From: Lingula anatina
Lineage: Eukaryota; Brachiopoda; Lingulata; Lingulida; Lingulidae
DNA: 35,815 nt
Direction of reading: 5' to 3'
Assembly (NCBI RefSeq): GCF_001039355.2
Contig: NW_019775394.1
Location: 265,473 to 301,287 of the forward strand
This document shows, one piece after another, positions 1-9,414 of the stretch; within the stretch, counting starts at the first letter, position 1; each line of letters opens with the position of its first letter. Both the position numbers and the translations under genes were made by a program. The notes below the pieces were generated by a model that saw nothing but the letters and a program-made list of their open reading frames with translations, searched no databases and had not been told where the DNA came from.

Positions 1-74
1 TTTTTTTTTTTCGCCCGCTCGCACCGACTTTGGGGTCCCCAGAGGATGTCATCCATAAAAATAAAAAAGTGTGG
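1..74. other. Unassigned T-run and flank
   Basis: The window opens with an 11-nt T run followed by about 60 bases in which I see no gene and no clear similarity to the neighbouring LINE copies. It lies just beyond the point where the second LINE copy stops matching the main one. On the minus strand the T run would read as a short A tail, but the window edge prevents a firm call. Confidence 0.3.
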
Positions 75-640
75 CCTATAGTTATACATTTGTAAAAAGG
101 TCCTTTTTTGGTTTAAGCTACGCGTCTTTTCTTTTCAGTTTTATAAGCTTTAGGTTGACCTTGCTTACCGTATTTTTTTTCTAGGGAGGGGGGCATGCGG
201 TTTCTAGCACATTTACTAGTGTTTCAGTCACGTTCTCACAAATGCAAGCTAAATCTATTCAATTGGAGACTGGTGTGACTGCGTCACTATTTAGATTGTT
301 TGTTTTTTTATGGTTAAACAGGATTTGGTTTATTTTTCTCATGTTCCATTGTAAGCCAGTCTTCCAACTGACTGGCAGGTACACGGCCCTGCCCTTCTAC
401 TGACTTCTCCTCGCCCCTTGGAGAGTCGTCTGTTCCACAGGCAAGTACACGGCCCTGCCTTCCATCCGATCCCTCATACTCACCTTCGCCACGGTCGGCA
501 AGCAGTGCTCGCCGGAGCTGTGGCGGTAGAGAAGCTAGAACCTCCAGAAGGTGGTTCAGCATCTCAAGTTCTTAGTCCTTAAAAGGACGTTTTGTGTTGG
601 ATACAACAGCCTTTGCGTAAGACATTATTGGTATTAGCAT
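75..640 (-). mobile_element. Second Jockey-like LINE copy, internally deleted
   Basis: This is a second minus-strand copy of the LINE at 850-5601. Bases 357-640 match the start of the main copy's ORF1 (5227-5540), including the ORF1 start region and the acidic repeat motif PRGEE...GRVPA. Bases 75-357 match the main copy's ORF2 at about 2885-3175, between endonuclease and reverse transcriptase. The two blocks are joined directly, so about 2 kb of ORF1 and endonuclease is deleted. An 82-residue reading frame (314-562) spans the junction but is a chimera of ORF1 and out-of-context ORF2 sequence. The 5' leader resembles the main copy only near the start codon and around ATTCCATTCGA. It is non-functional. 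Confidence 0.75.
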
Positions 641-849
641 GGTATGGTATATCAAGTGAATATGCTTCACTCGAATGGAATGAATGATGATCTGCCTGTA
701 GTACAGTACAAGTTTGCATCGGCGGAGCCGTTGCGGGAAAGTTACGAGGTCTCATGCATCGTGATGCAAGAGCCTCATTCAATCCCCGAGTTCTTGTATA
801 TTGTCTTCTGCTGTTGTACGTCTGTCCGTGGTGTTACTTGGGTGGCTTG
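641..849. other. Spacer between two LINE copies
   Basis: This stretch separates the 3' end of the main LINE from the 5' end of the second copy (minus-strand order). It may include the second copy's 5' leader: on the minus strand ATTCCATTCGA recurs near 675, as at the 5' end of the main copy. I see no CCAAT/TATA pair here, unlike the main copy. No gene is supported. Confidence 0.3.
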
Positions 850-966
850 AATTTTTTTTAATCCCTTCCTCTTATGCTGGCCGCCCCTCCAGCTTGTGTA
901 TTTTTTCCAGATGATTTTTTTCTTTTTTTTTCCCTTCCGCTATGGTTATTGCAATTCTTTCACCTT

Positions 967-1067
967 GTCTCCGGTCGTCGGGTGACCGGATTCTTTCCTT
1001 AATTTTGAATTGGTGTTGCCCTTTTCAGGGCCAGTTGTATTTTCTCCGGTCGTCGGGAGACCGAATC
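967..1067 (-). other. Pair of similar hairpins in LINE 3' region
   Basis: Two near-identical short inverted repeats lie about 75 bp apart, at about 971-989 and 1046-1064. The stem is CCGGTC/GACCGG in the first and CGGTC/GACCG in the second, and both loops contain GTCGGG. They sit between the ORF2 stop and the presumed A tail of the main LINE. Paired 3' hairpins could be what the reverse transcriptase recognises, but that is inference. Confidence 0.45.
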
Positions 1068-1100
1068 CGCCAAGATTTTCGTGCACGATCTGTATAATTA

Positions 1101-1209
1101 TTAATATAAATCAAGGGTAGTATTTTTGCCTGGTTTGCTTAGTATGGTGTTTTTCAGCTTTAGTTCTTTAAATAGGTTATTTTCAAACCTGCTGATTGTT
1201 TTTTTTGCC

Positions 1210-1257
<48 letters not shown>

Positions 1258-4040
1258 CTGCTTGATATATATTCAATGTTGGCCAGCTCGTGCAGAGTTG
1301 TAATTCGGGTACTCATAGGAAGTTTGAGTGCTATGCGTAGCGCTCTATTTTGAATTTTTTGTAGATCGTTAAGCCTCGTTTGGTAGCCGTTAGTATGACC
1401 GCGCCGTATTCGAGTGCAGGTCGAATGAATGATTTGTACAATTTGATGAGGCAGGCACTCGAAGCCCCCCAGTTTGTACCTCTCAGTCTGATAAGAAGGC
1501 CAGTTCTTTTCCTGGCTCTTTTCACTATATTGTCGACGTGTTTTTTAAATGATAGTTTCCTATCAAAGGTGATTCCTAGCAGTGTTACTTCCTCACATGT
1601 TTCTAAACGGTCGCCAAAAAGTATGAGGTTAAGCTTAGGTTGTTGATTTGATTTTGAAAAGATGATTAATTGTGTTTTCTTGGTGTTTAGTTTTATCCGC
1701 CATAGAGAGCACCATAGTTCGAGATCTTTGAGAATGCCCTTCAGTATAGTTTCTATGCTTTTAACATTCTTGCATGATGTCCACATGCCTAAGTCATCTG
1801 CAAATTGAGAGACCTTGGTGTTGTATCTTGGGTTTATTGGTAGGTCGTTCACATATATTAGGAAAAGCAACGGGCTGATTAAAGACCCCCTGAGGCATGC
1901 CAGCATTAAGGCTTACATATTCGGATACCTCGCTCTTGATTTTGACCTTGATCTTTCTGTCATTCAAAAAAGATGACAGCAAGTGAACAATCTTGACTGG
2001 CAGGTTGCTATTTGCTAGCTTGTACCATAACCCAGCATGCCAGACTGAATCGAAAGCCTTTTCCACATCTTGCATAACAGCACCCGTAACCCAGCTTTTG
2101 TTTATTGCCAGTTGTGCACATTCCGCTAATCTGAGCACATGCTCCATTCCTTCCTTCTTGCTCACGTACGCTCTTTGCCAAGTATTGGTCATTTTCAAAT
2201 TTTTCTTTTTTTTCTATTGGCGATTATTCTCTTGAATAGTTTGCCTAGACAGCTAAGCAGGCTGATCGGTCGATAATTTGTTGTTATTTTATGATCTTTC
2301 TCAGGTTTGGGTATCATTATACCAGTTGCTTTTTTCCATATTGTGGGGAAATATCCCAACTGCAGACAGTTGTTATAAATGTCGCATAGTTTGTTTTTTA
2401 GACATTTAGGCGTTTTCTTAATTATCCTGTTTGTTATTTCGTCATCACCCGGCGACGTGTTTTTTTTTTTGAGATTTTGGTGGATTTCCTCTATTGTGAT
2501 TTTGTTTAGAATTTTATGATCGTCCCCTTCTTCTAGTGTCGGGCTAGTTAAGGGATCGAATTTGTGTTTGTTTTTAACGACGTAGTTTTCCACCACTGCT
2601 TTAAATGTATCATTGAATATGACCCCCTCGTGGGTGTTATGTATCTTGCCAAGGGTATTTGCAAATGCATTTGCTTTCTCCGCATCGTTTGTTGTAAGTT
2701 GCCCATTTTCTTTAAGTACAGGCTTTTCAGATGTTTCTTTAGCTTTGCCAGTGCTAGTTATAACTATAGCCTTTTAAACATGTCCCAGAAGGTCTTGTCC
2801 ATTTTTCTTTCATTTAGCATAGAGGTAGCGGTTTCCCAAGCTTTTTGTTTTTCTTTTTTGATGGCTTCTTTGACCCGTTTTGTCATATAGTTGTACATGA
2901 TTTTGTAGAAAGGGCCTTCTTTCTTTTGAGCCAGGCGTCTTAGTTTTCTTTTCAGTTTTATAAGCTTAAGAGTGTCCTCGCTGACTCTCCATACATTTTC
3001 TCGTACCTTTGTTTTTGGACATGCGGTTTCAAGTGCATTTACTAGTGTTTCGGTCACATTCTCACAAGCTTCATCTATTCCAATGGTGGTAGGTGTGACT
3101 GCTTCGCTATTTAGATTTTTAGAAATTAGATGGTCAAACAGTAGTTGGTTTATTTTTCTTGTATTCTATTGTAAGACGGTTGGTGCTCTTGCTATTCGGT
3201 TATTCTGTATGATTTTTACGTGTAGAGGTAGATGGTCGCTACCGACGTCTTCACCTACGTAACAGTCAGCTATTTTTGAGTAAAGTTGAGTCGTGACAAA
3301 AGCCATGTCCAGCGTATCAGTGTTGCCGTTGGTGGCCATATGTGTTGTTTCGCCCTCATCGTTAAGATTAATCAGGTCTAATTCTTCACTTATGTCAAAA
3401 AGAACGTTTCCGTTGTTGTTCGTTTGCTTGCAACCAAGGAAAGCGTGCTTACTGTTAAAATCGCCTATAAATAGACAATTTTGATATTGATCAGTAAAGT
3501 GCTTAAATACTGCTTTGTCTGGGGTTGTATGCGGTGGGTTATACAATGAAACTATAGCCGTTTTTATTTGATTTATCGTAGTTTCTATCCCCAGTATTTC
3601 AGCATTAAGGTTGCTGGTATTGATAGCTTGGAACTTTACATCTTTCTTAACGAGTATAGCCACTCCGCCTCCATGCGCATCTGTCCCTGCGCAACACCCG
3701 ATAGCCGTTCACAGATATTTTTGTCTACGATGTCAGGTTCATGCTCTACCAAATATTCAACTAAGAGTTGTTTCTTGGTTCTCAGACTGTTTATGTTGAT
3801 ATGCATCAGGTGTGCCGCCATCTTTGGGTGGAGGGGTTGACGCGNTGGAACTTTACATCTTTCTTAACGAGTATAGCCACTCCGCCTCCATGCGCATCTC
3901 TGTCCCTGCGCAACACCCGATAGCCGTTCACAGATATTTTTGTCTACGATGTCAGGTTCATGCTCTACCAAATATTCAACTAAGAGTTGTTTCTTGGTTC
4001 TCAGACTGTTTATGTTGATATGCATCAGGTGTGCCGCCAT
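1101..4040 (-). pseudogene. LINE ORF2: endonuclease-reverse transcriptase, frameshifted
   Basis: Reading starts at the ATG at 4040-4038 (MAAHLMHININSLR...), typical of an exo/endo/phosphatase-type endonuclease. GDFNSKH and GSDHLPL endonuclease motifs follow at about 3440-3465 and 3215-3235. The reverse transcriptase palm is split over several frames (3057-2764, 2596-2195, 2198-1794, 1906-1331) with DVEKAFDSVWH near 2050 and FADD at 1793-1804. The C-terminal tail continues in another frame to the stop at 1101. It is interrupted by a 45-nt T run (minus strand) at 1211-1255. Frame breaks fall near 3166, 2760, 2600, 2200, 1890 and 1335. The duplicated block around 3845 also repeats the start of the ORF and is probably an assembly error. 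It is not translatable as one protein. Confidence 0.85.
1211..1255. repeat. 45-nt poly(A) run inside LINE ORF2
   Basis: An uninterrupted run of 45 A on the plus strand. On the minus strand it would encode 15 phenylalanines in frame with the ORF2 tail. It is either an expanded homopolymer or an insertion; its length in the real genome is uncertain because such runs are hard to sequence. Confidence 0.9.
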
Positions 4041-4063
4041 CTTTGGGTGGAGGGGTTGACGCG
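3629..4063. repeat. Direct duplication around single N (likely assembly artefact)
   Basis: Bases 3629-3844 and 3846-4063 are the same sequence except for a 2-nt indel (CATCTGTCC versus CATCTCTGTCC), with one N between them at 3845. Both hold the start of LINE ORF2. The upstream copy in minus-strand order (3846-4063) has the frame-preserving version. A single N between two identical ends is what an unmerged contig overlap leaves behind. Confidence 0.8.
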
Positions 4064-4085
4064 TGTTAGTGTGTTTGCATCTGTT

Positions 4086-5523
4086 TTACTTGAAGGCAAC
4101 GTTGTGGATAGTTTCACCATCTATCTTGACCTTGTAAGTGGAGGCTACGGCTTCTGCTATGTCTTTATATATGAAGCTTTCGTTTGCCTGTATCTTTAGT
4201 CTTTTTGATGTCATTTTAATGAGTAATTTAGCTAGGCATATAGCCAATTTGATAGACTCTGTCACATTCACTTTTTTTAGCATTGTCTATTGATATGCGT
4301 TTTTGTTCGGTGTTTATTTCTTTTTTATACACCTACCTTTAAATAATGCCGGGTGTTCTTCCTTACAATTGGCACATTTGTGGGTGCTTTCTGTACATTC
4401 TTTATGACTGTGCGCCCCACCACAGTTTTTGCAAGTCTCGGCTGACTGGCAGTGTTTGGCTCTGTGCCCGAACTGTTGACAGTTGTAGCACTGTTGCACT
4501 GGTGTTGTGACTGGCTTATAGTCCCGTATTATATAATTCTGGTATCCAAGCACCAAACGATTATCGAGCAAGTGTTTCTTTTGTTTTTTGTTTTCGCATG
4601 TTATTTTGACCTTGTTGATCTCATTTCCTGTCTTAGCACTGAACATGCGCTTAGCTATCAGACCTTTCTCTTTTCTTATTTCGTCATCCATTATTGATAG
4701 AGCTATATTGCAAATGACTACGCATAGGTTCTCTTTATTTTGGTTTTGTGTTTTGTTCGCTACTTTTCTTATGCCAACCTCATTTAGTTGGCTTTCTTTA
4801 TCTTTCAGGGCAAGTAGCTTCTCAGATGAAGCCTCCTCTTTGGGAAAGATAAGGGTGTTACCTTTCTGGGTTTTCAATTTTGGTAATATCGGCATCACCA
4901 AGTACCTTCTTTAATTTGAGTGCATTGACATTCAGGTGTCTAGGCAAATTTTCTAACAGTATGGGTCTAGGTATTTCTATCTTTTTGTTTTCCTGTCCGC
5001 TTTTTTTAGTTTTAGGGTAGACAACGGTCCACTCTGATTCCTCGGAGTTTCCCTCCTCGCCCCGTGGAGGGTCGTCTGCTAGAGCCTTTTTGGTAATTTT
5101 GTGGAAATTGCCTCCCTCCGACTCCACCTTCTCATTCAGTTTGGCCCTTTTCTCGGCCTTTTTCCTAGCTTTTTTTGAGAGATTATCTCCCTCCTTTTCC
5201 CCTCTAATTTCCTTTTCGCCCCTTGGAGAATTACGCAGCCAATTTGCAGGTACACGGCCCTGCTCCACATCCAACGTCTCCTCGCCCCTAGAAATTGTTT
5301 CTTTGCTTGCAGGTACACTGCCCTGCTCCGACACCTGCTTCTTCTCGCCCCTGGGAGAGCAATCCTGTTCATACTTACCTTCGCCACAGGGATCAGCTAG
5401 CAGAGCTTGCCGAAGCTGTGGCGGTAGAGATGCCAGTACCTCCCTAAGGTGGTTCAACATCTCTACCTCATCGTCCTTAAAAGGACGTTTTGTGTTGGAA
5501 ACAACAGCCTTAGCGTAGGACAT
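4086..5523 (-). pseudogene. LINE ORF1: gag-like protein with zinc knuckles
   Basis: The ATG at 5523-5521 begins MSYAKAVVSNTKRPFKD. I prefer it to the upstream ATG at 5742 because the second LINE copy keeps the same start and the upstream part lies in promoter sequence. The N-terminal half is acidic and repetitive, with SPRGEE and EQGRVPA-like units recurring. A central region (ENLPRHLNVNALKLKK...) resembles the RNA-binding fold of LINE ORF1 proteins. Three zinc knuckles follow at about 4340-4490 (CYNCQQFGHRAKHC, CKNCGGAHSHKEC, CANCKEEH...C). Frameshifts occur near 4870-4900 and twice near 4265-4315. The protein would bind its own RNA in the retrotransposition particle. Confidence 0.8.
5472..5487 (-). 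other. Histone-3'-stem-loop-like hairpin in LINE ORF1
   Basis: On the minus strand CGTCCTTTTAAGGACG folds as a perfect 6-bp stem with a 4-nt loop (UUUA), preceded by ACAAAA. The genuine H3 stem-loop in this window (8416-8431) is GGTCCTTTTCAGGACC, preceded by ACAAAA too. The second LINE copy keeps the motif at 574-589, with one end pair lost. It codes for KRPFKD, so coding constraint is an alternative explanation. Confidence 0.4.
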
Positions 5524-5594
5524 TATTGGTATTAGCTTGGTATTCAATGAATGAATCAAAATCAATGGAATCGAATGAAAATGTTGAATGTGAT

Positions 5595-5741
5595 CGAATG
5601 GAATACTGCAGGAAGGGAGCGTTTTGTATAAATACAACGCGTTATGCAAATAAGGGGATCCAGCGCTACACGTTGTGAAATTCACAATCGGATTGGTTGA
5701 AGTTCCCAGCGCGCAACAGATGCAGCGTCGAAGCCGAGGCA
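5595..5741 (-). promoter_or_regulatory. H2B-type histone promoter upstream of LINE
   Basis: Reading the minus strand toward the LINE there is a 21-nt upstream motif (5741-5721) shared with the H3 5' region, then CCAAT (5696-5692), the octamer ATTTGCAT (5651-5644), TATTTATA (5634-5627) and a CCATTCG cap site (5601-5595). Spacing of TATA to cap is about 30 bp. An octamer next to a TATA box is the hallmark of H2B promoters, and the cap site fits the histone PyCATTCPu consensus. No H2B coding sequence follows; LINE ORF1 starts 72 bases downstream of the cap. The LINE may have inserted at a histone start site, or may have captured the promoter. Confidence 0.6.
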
Positions 5742-6267
5742 AAATAGCATTGACCTCACGAAAGCACTTAACAGATCAAAATGGTCTCATCATTAACGAA
5801 AACAGCGTGCGTATGCTGTTAGTTTCAATTCCTTGACAGCAGTTCATGTGTCAAACCAGACGTTATGTTCAATGAGCTGTCACATCAAAGTAATGATTGT
5901 AATCAACATAGAAGTAGAGAAAATAGCTGACAGCAATTAAGGTGTCCTACGGTTTTAATCAAGTCTAACATGACGTACGTCAACTTTGTTTAGAGCAATA
6001 CAACACAAGCCTTAATGAGGTATTCAACCCCTCAAACCGTGACCATTATATATATAAATATTATGTTATTGGAAGGAGGATGTGTGAAGCACTTGTTTCT
6101 ATCGTGCAAAACCATACCTATAGTTAGTTCATGGCCCCTGTAAACTATGTAAACTGTATGCTGGTACCAAATAATCTAATAGATTTATTCAAATTAGAGG
6201 CTCGAGTGCTGCACAGTGAGAACGAGGGCAAGTTAAGCGCTCTCTTTACCTATTGGCAGTTATTTGT
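5742..6267. other. Intergenic, no gene seen
   Basis: No open frame, histone stem-loop, tRNA-like or transposon sequence could be supported in this AT-rich stretch between the histone-type promoter and the inverted-repeat element. Confidence 0.5.
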
Positions 6268-6441
6268 ACAGTTATATGTACGGAGTTATATGTACGGAGC
6301 TTTGTTAGTATCATATTAACTTTTCTTATTTTCATTTAAGTTTTATTATACGGAATTTACACCGCGGTGGGAATTAATTTTCACTGCGGTGGAAAATAAT
6401 TTTCACCGCGGTGGTAATTCCTGGCCATCTCAGCCCGGGTG
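6268..6441 (+). repeat. Left terminal inverted repeat
   Basis: Left arm of the element. Palindromes lie at 6360-6369 (CACCGCGGTG), 6382-6391 (CACTGCGGTG, one change) and 6404-6413 (CACCGCGGTG), with centres 22 bp apart. The arm ends in a GC-rich block, GGCCATCTCAGCCCGGGTG. Confidence 0.8.
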
Positions 6442-6972
6442 CTGCATACATGCAGGTTATACGAATCCAAAAATTACCAGATTTCTGGGAAGGAAGTTGA
6501 TAAAGACACTCACATGCACATGCACGCGGTTTAACCAGTCTATGTGCCAATCATCCCAGGAATGTGGAGGAAGCGGGCAGTATTCGCATAGATTAAAAAT
6601 CACCAAAATGCTGCAATGTTGTACGTCGCTTTTCCCTTTGTAATAACACGTATTATTGGGAGTATTGGTAGAAAGAAACCTCTCCAAGGAAACCGAGATT
6701 ACATCTATTAAGATAAGATGTATGGGCAAACACATCACACAAATATTTAAAAATACATTGTCCAAAATTAACGTTAAGTATTTAGTAATAACAATGGGAT
6801 TCCCTTTGCATAAAACTGCAAGCGGGACTTTAATTATATAGGTGGTAAATATAGATGGGAAACCTAAGTTAACGGCAGTGACCCCACGAACAGATCCACC
6901 AGCCTTGTGTATGTACAATAGCATGCACCGTGACGACATCTGGCAAATGTAAGGTTCTCATTACCTATTCAT

Positions 6973-7133
6973 CACCCGGGCCGAGATGGCCAGGAATTAC
7001 CACCGCGGTGAAAATTATTTTCCACCGCGGTGTAAATTATTTTCACCGCGGTGAAAATACCATAAAATAAAACTTAAATGAAAATAGGAAAAAAGTTAAT
7101 ATGATACTAACAAAGCTCCGTATCTATGACTGT
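6973..7133 (-). repeat. Right terminal inverted repeat
   Basis: Right arm, complementary to the left. Palindromes CACCGCGGTG lie at 7001-7010, 7023-7032 and 7044-7053, all perfect. This arm lacks the 14-bp duplication seen in the left arm. Confidence 0.8.
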
Positions 7134-8395
7134 AATTAATTTTTCCTTTCCCCACAGTGTCTTTCTTTTACCAATCTGTACCGTGTATACATATGGTAGC
7201 CATGCATTTATGTGTATGTCTTTGTAAAAGTTTGTAACAATCCAAATGAATATGATTGTAATGTAGTGGTGATTTCACGGCCGAACTTCATTTTAGAAAC
7301 TTCCACATTTAAATCAAATTATATCAACATTTGGTGAAGAATGCCTCGGTTATAATGATATTCAAGAATATGTTAATGTATTTTATTCATTGGAAAGAAC
7401 TCAAACCAAGTTTTTAAGGATGTTTTTAGTTTTAAAAGGATTGAATAACTTTATTTACGGCTTCATCTCCAAGTTAAGTTCTATTTAAGCCATCTGAGTT
7501 TAATTATGTTACAGGTCTCTAGTAATATGTCTTAATTCTGTTGATTGTCTTCAATATCTCTGACTTGTTTTAGGATTCACTGTAATGTATTTTGTGTGTA
7601 TTACTATATGTCAGGAGAACTTTGTAACTAGAGATCAGAAAGATCAGAGTAAGTCGATCTGGTCAGTCGAACGGATAGCTGGATTGTCCATGTCGTCTTA
7701 GGAGACTCCAGATCTCTCAATTTGTTAAAATAAATGAATAAGTAAAGTTTAATATCAAGCTTATTTATACAAATTGCAGTAACTTAAAGCAGAGACATTG
7801 ATTTAAAAAAAAAAAAAAAAACTGCATAAACAGGGATCTTATGGGAATTTAAGGAACTTCAACTAACTGTTATTAAAAGTGTACATACTATAAAAAGTTA
7901 CTGTCTCAGTATTATTTAATAAAAAAAAAGATCAAATTACTTCAACAAATAAACGAAAAAATAAAATCAAATGATGCCTGGATTGGTTTACTCCCCTTCC
8001 GTGAAAAAAAATTGTGGTACTTTTTGGAGATGTTTATAATTTTCTTAACCTTTTATTGCTACTCTAAGATAGCTCCTAACATTAAATTTGGTTTTGATCT
8101 TGAAGGAATTGTACAACCTTCTTATTACTTCCTTAAGGTAAAAACAAATTAACGTGCTGGGTATGGAGTTGTTCCGATTCATCTAGTGCCTTTGTGAATC
8201 TAAAGTGAAATGTGAACGATACGTAAGTTGCTCAATAGTCCAATATTTACAAATTGTCGGTATAATTGAGATAAATAGCAATCATCATAGAGAAATGAGG
8301 TATTAATTAACAATTAACTTAATTATCAACTTTACTTATGATGAAACTACGAAGGCAATGCAGAATTCACAATTCATGTCAACAGTAATGGTTTA
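7134..8395. other. Intergenic, no gene seen
   Basis: This is AT-rich sequence with two A runs (near 7805 and 7920). A moderately GC-richer patch at about 7610-7735 ends in AATAAA and could be the remains of an LTR or a 3' end, but I cannot support either. No histone coding sequence lies here. Confidence 0.4.
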
Positions 8396-8404
8396 GCTTT
8401 TCTG
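8396..8404 (-). promoter_or_regulatory. Histone downstream element (purine-rich)
   Basis: The minus strand reads CAGAAAAGC, about 12 nt after the H3 stem-loop. This is the position and purine-rich composition expected of the site that pairs with U7 snRNA during histone pre-mRNA cleavage. Confidence 0.6.
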
Positions 8405-8415
8405 ATTTTTGTAGT

Positions 8416-8431
8416 GGTCCTGAAAAGGACC
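8416..8431 (-). terminator. Histone mRNA 3' stem-loop
   Basis: The minus strand reads GGTCCTTTTCAGGACC, a 6-bp stem with a TTTC loop, 24 nt after the H3 stop codon. It is preceded by ACAAAAC and followed by ACTAC. This is the binding site for stem-loop binding protein and replaces a poly(A) tail on replication-dependent histone mRNA. Confidence 0.97.
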
Positions 8432-8455
8432 GTTTTGTTGAGAGTAACGCAGAAT

Positions 8456-8963
<508 letters not shown>

Positions 8964-9065
8964 GTGACCCAAATTCAAGTCCTATTTTACGCACATCTCA
9001 TTGGATAAATTTTCATAAAGGTCTGAATAATTTATTAGCAGAGACAGACAGGTGCGCTTAAAATT

Positions 9066-9086
9066 TGCAGCATCGAATCCGAGGCA
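9066..9086. promoter_or_regulatory. 21-nt motif shared by H3 and LINE-linked promoter
   Basis: TGCAGC(A/G)TCGAA(T/G)CCGAGGCA occurs here and at 5721-5741, with 19 of 21 bases identical. In both cases it lies upstream of a minus-strand CCAAT box, 25 bp away at the LINE promoter and about 100 bp away at H3. It is probably a shared cis element of a histone cluster. Confidence 0.5.
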
Positions 9087-9342
9087 TAGTGCACAAATGG
9101 CACGCATATTTATGTGTCGACAAATAAAGTGTTTATTGAGAAAGTAAAAAAGTGAAGTGTACTAAGTTTTTCTGCTATTGTAGTCGTTTAAATAAATGTA
9201 GTCTTGGCCCCCTCACCCGTAGAAGAAGAGTTTATTATTGACATGAACATTATTGTCTACTCTCAAAGCAGAGAGATCCTTTCTAACTCTCAACGAGCAG
9301 GGACTCTGCATGGAGAGTGAAGCAAACATTTGATGGTTTGGA

Positions 9343-9402
9343 CCAATCAAATTTAGATTCATTACTGAAGGTCGTTGGCGTCGGATAAGAAGGTATTTAT
9401 AA
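9343..9402 (+). promoter_or_regulatory. Histone-like plus-strand promoter cut by contig join
   Basis: CCAAT at 9343-9347 is followed 45 bp later by TATTTATAA at about 9394-9402, an arrangement like that of histone promoters and divergent from H3. The single N at 9414 breaks the sequence where the start site would fall, and no histone follows. The gene may have been lost in assembly. Confidence 0.35.
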
Positions 9403-9413
9403 TCCAAAATTGA

Positions 9414-9414
9414 N
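9414..9414. other. Single-N contig join
   Basis: One N at 9414 with no obvious duplicated flanks. The sequence after it (TATATAA and ATGCAAAT at 9425-9440) is AT-rich and could come from another copy of a histone spacer, but this is weak. Confidence 0.7.

Larger units (their letters stand above)
850..5601 (-). mobile_element. Jockey-like non-LTR retrotransposon (LINE), decayed
   Basis: This is a near-full-length two-ORF LINE on the minus strand. ORF1 has three CCHC-like zinc knuckles. ORF2 carries an apurinic-type endonuclease followed by a reverse transcriptase. The reverse transcriptase style (FADD box, DVEKAFDSVWH box, final LEYGA...-type region) places it in the Jockey/CR1 group; I favour Jockey-like. 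The 3' end is taken near 850, where the minus strand reads a short A-rich tail. The 5' end is taken at the CCATTCG initiator near 5601. At least six frameshifts or stops break the ORFs, many at homopolymers. One apparent break at 3845 is a contig join rather than biology. Confidence 0.85.
6268..7133. mobile_element. Inverted-repeat element (MITE-like) with phased palindromes
   Basis: The ends are long inverted repeats, 6268-6441 and 6973-7133, starting ACAGT and ending ACTGT. They are highly similar throughout (for example GGAGCTTTGTTAGTATCATA at the left matches the complement at the right). Each arm holds three copies of the palindrome CACCGCGGTG, spaced about 21-22 bp. The left arm has an extra 14-bp tandem duplication (TTATATGTACGGAG). 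The 531-bp interior encodes no protein I recognise; a 160-codon open frame on the minus strand (6457-6939) has no visible motif. I could not find a clear target-site duplication, so the transposon class is unassigned. It is probably non-autonomous. Confidence 0.75.

Noticed and set aside
6457-6939. 160-codon minus-strand frame inside the inverted-repeat element
   Set aside because: It has no recognisable motif or domain, and the overlapping plus-strand frames are equally plausible; I treat it as chance or an unknown captured fragment.
7600-7740. Possible solo LTR or 3' end with AATAAA
   Set aside because: No matching second LTR, target duplication or adjacent frame was found.
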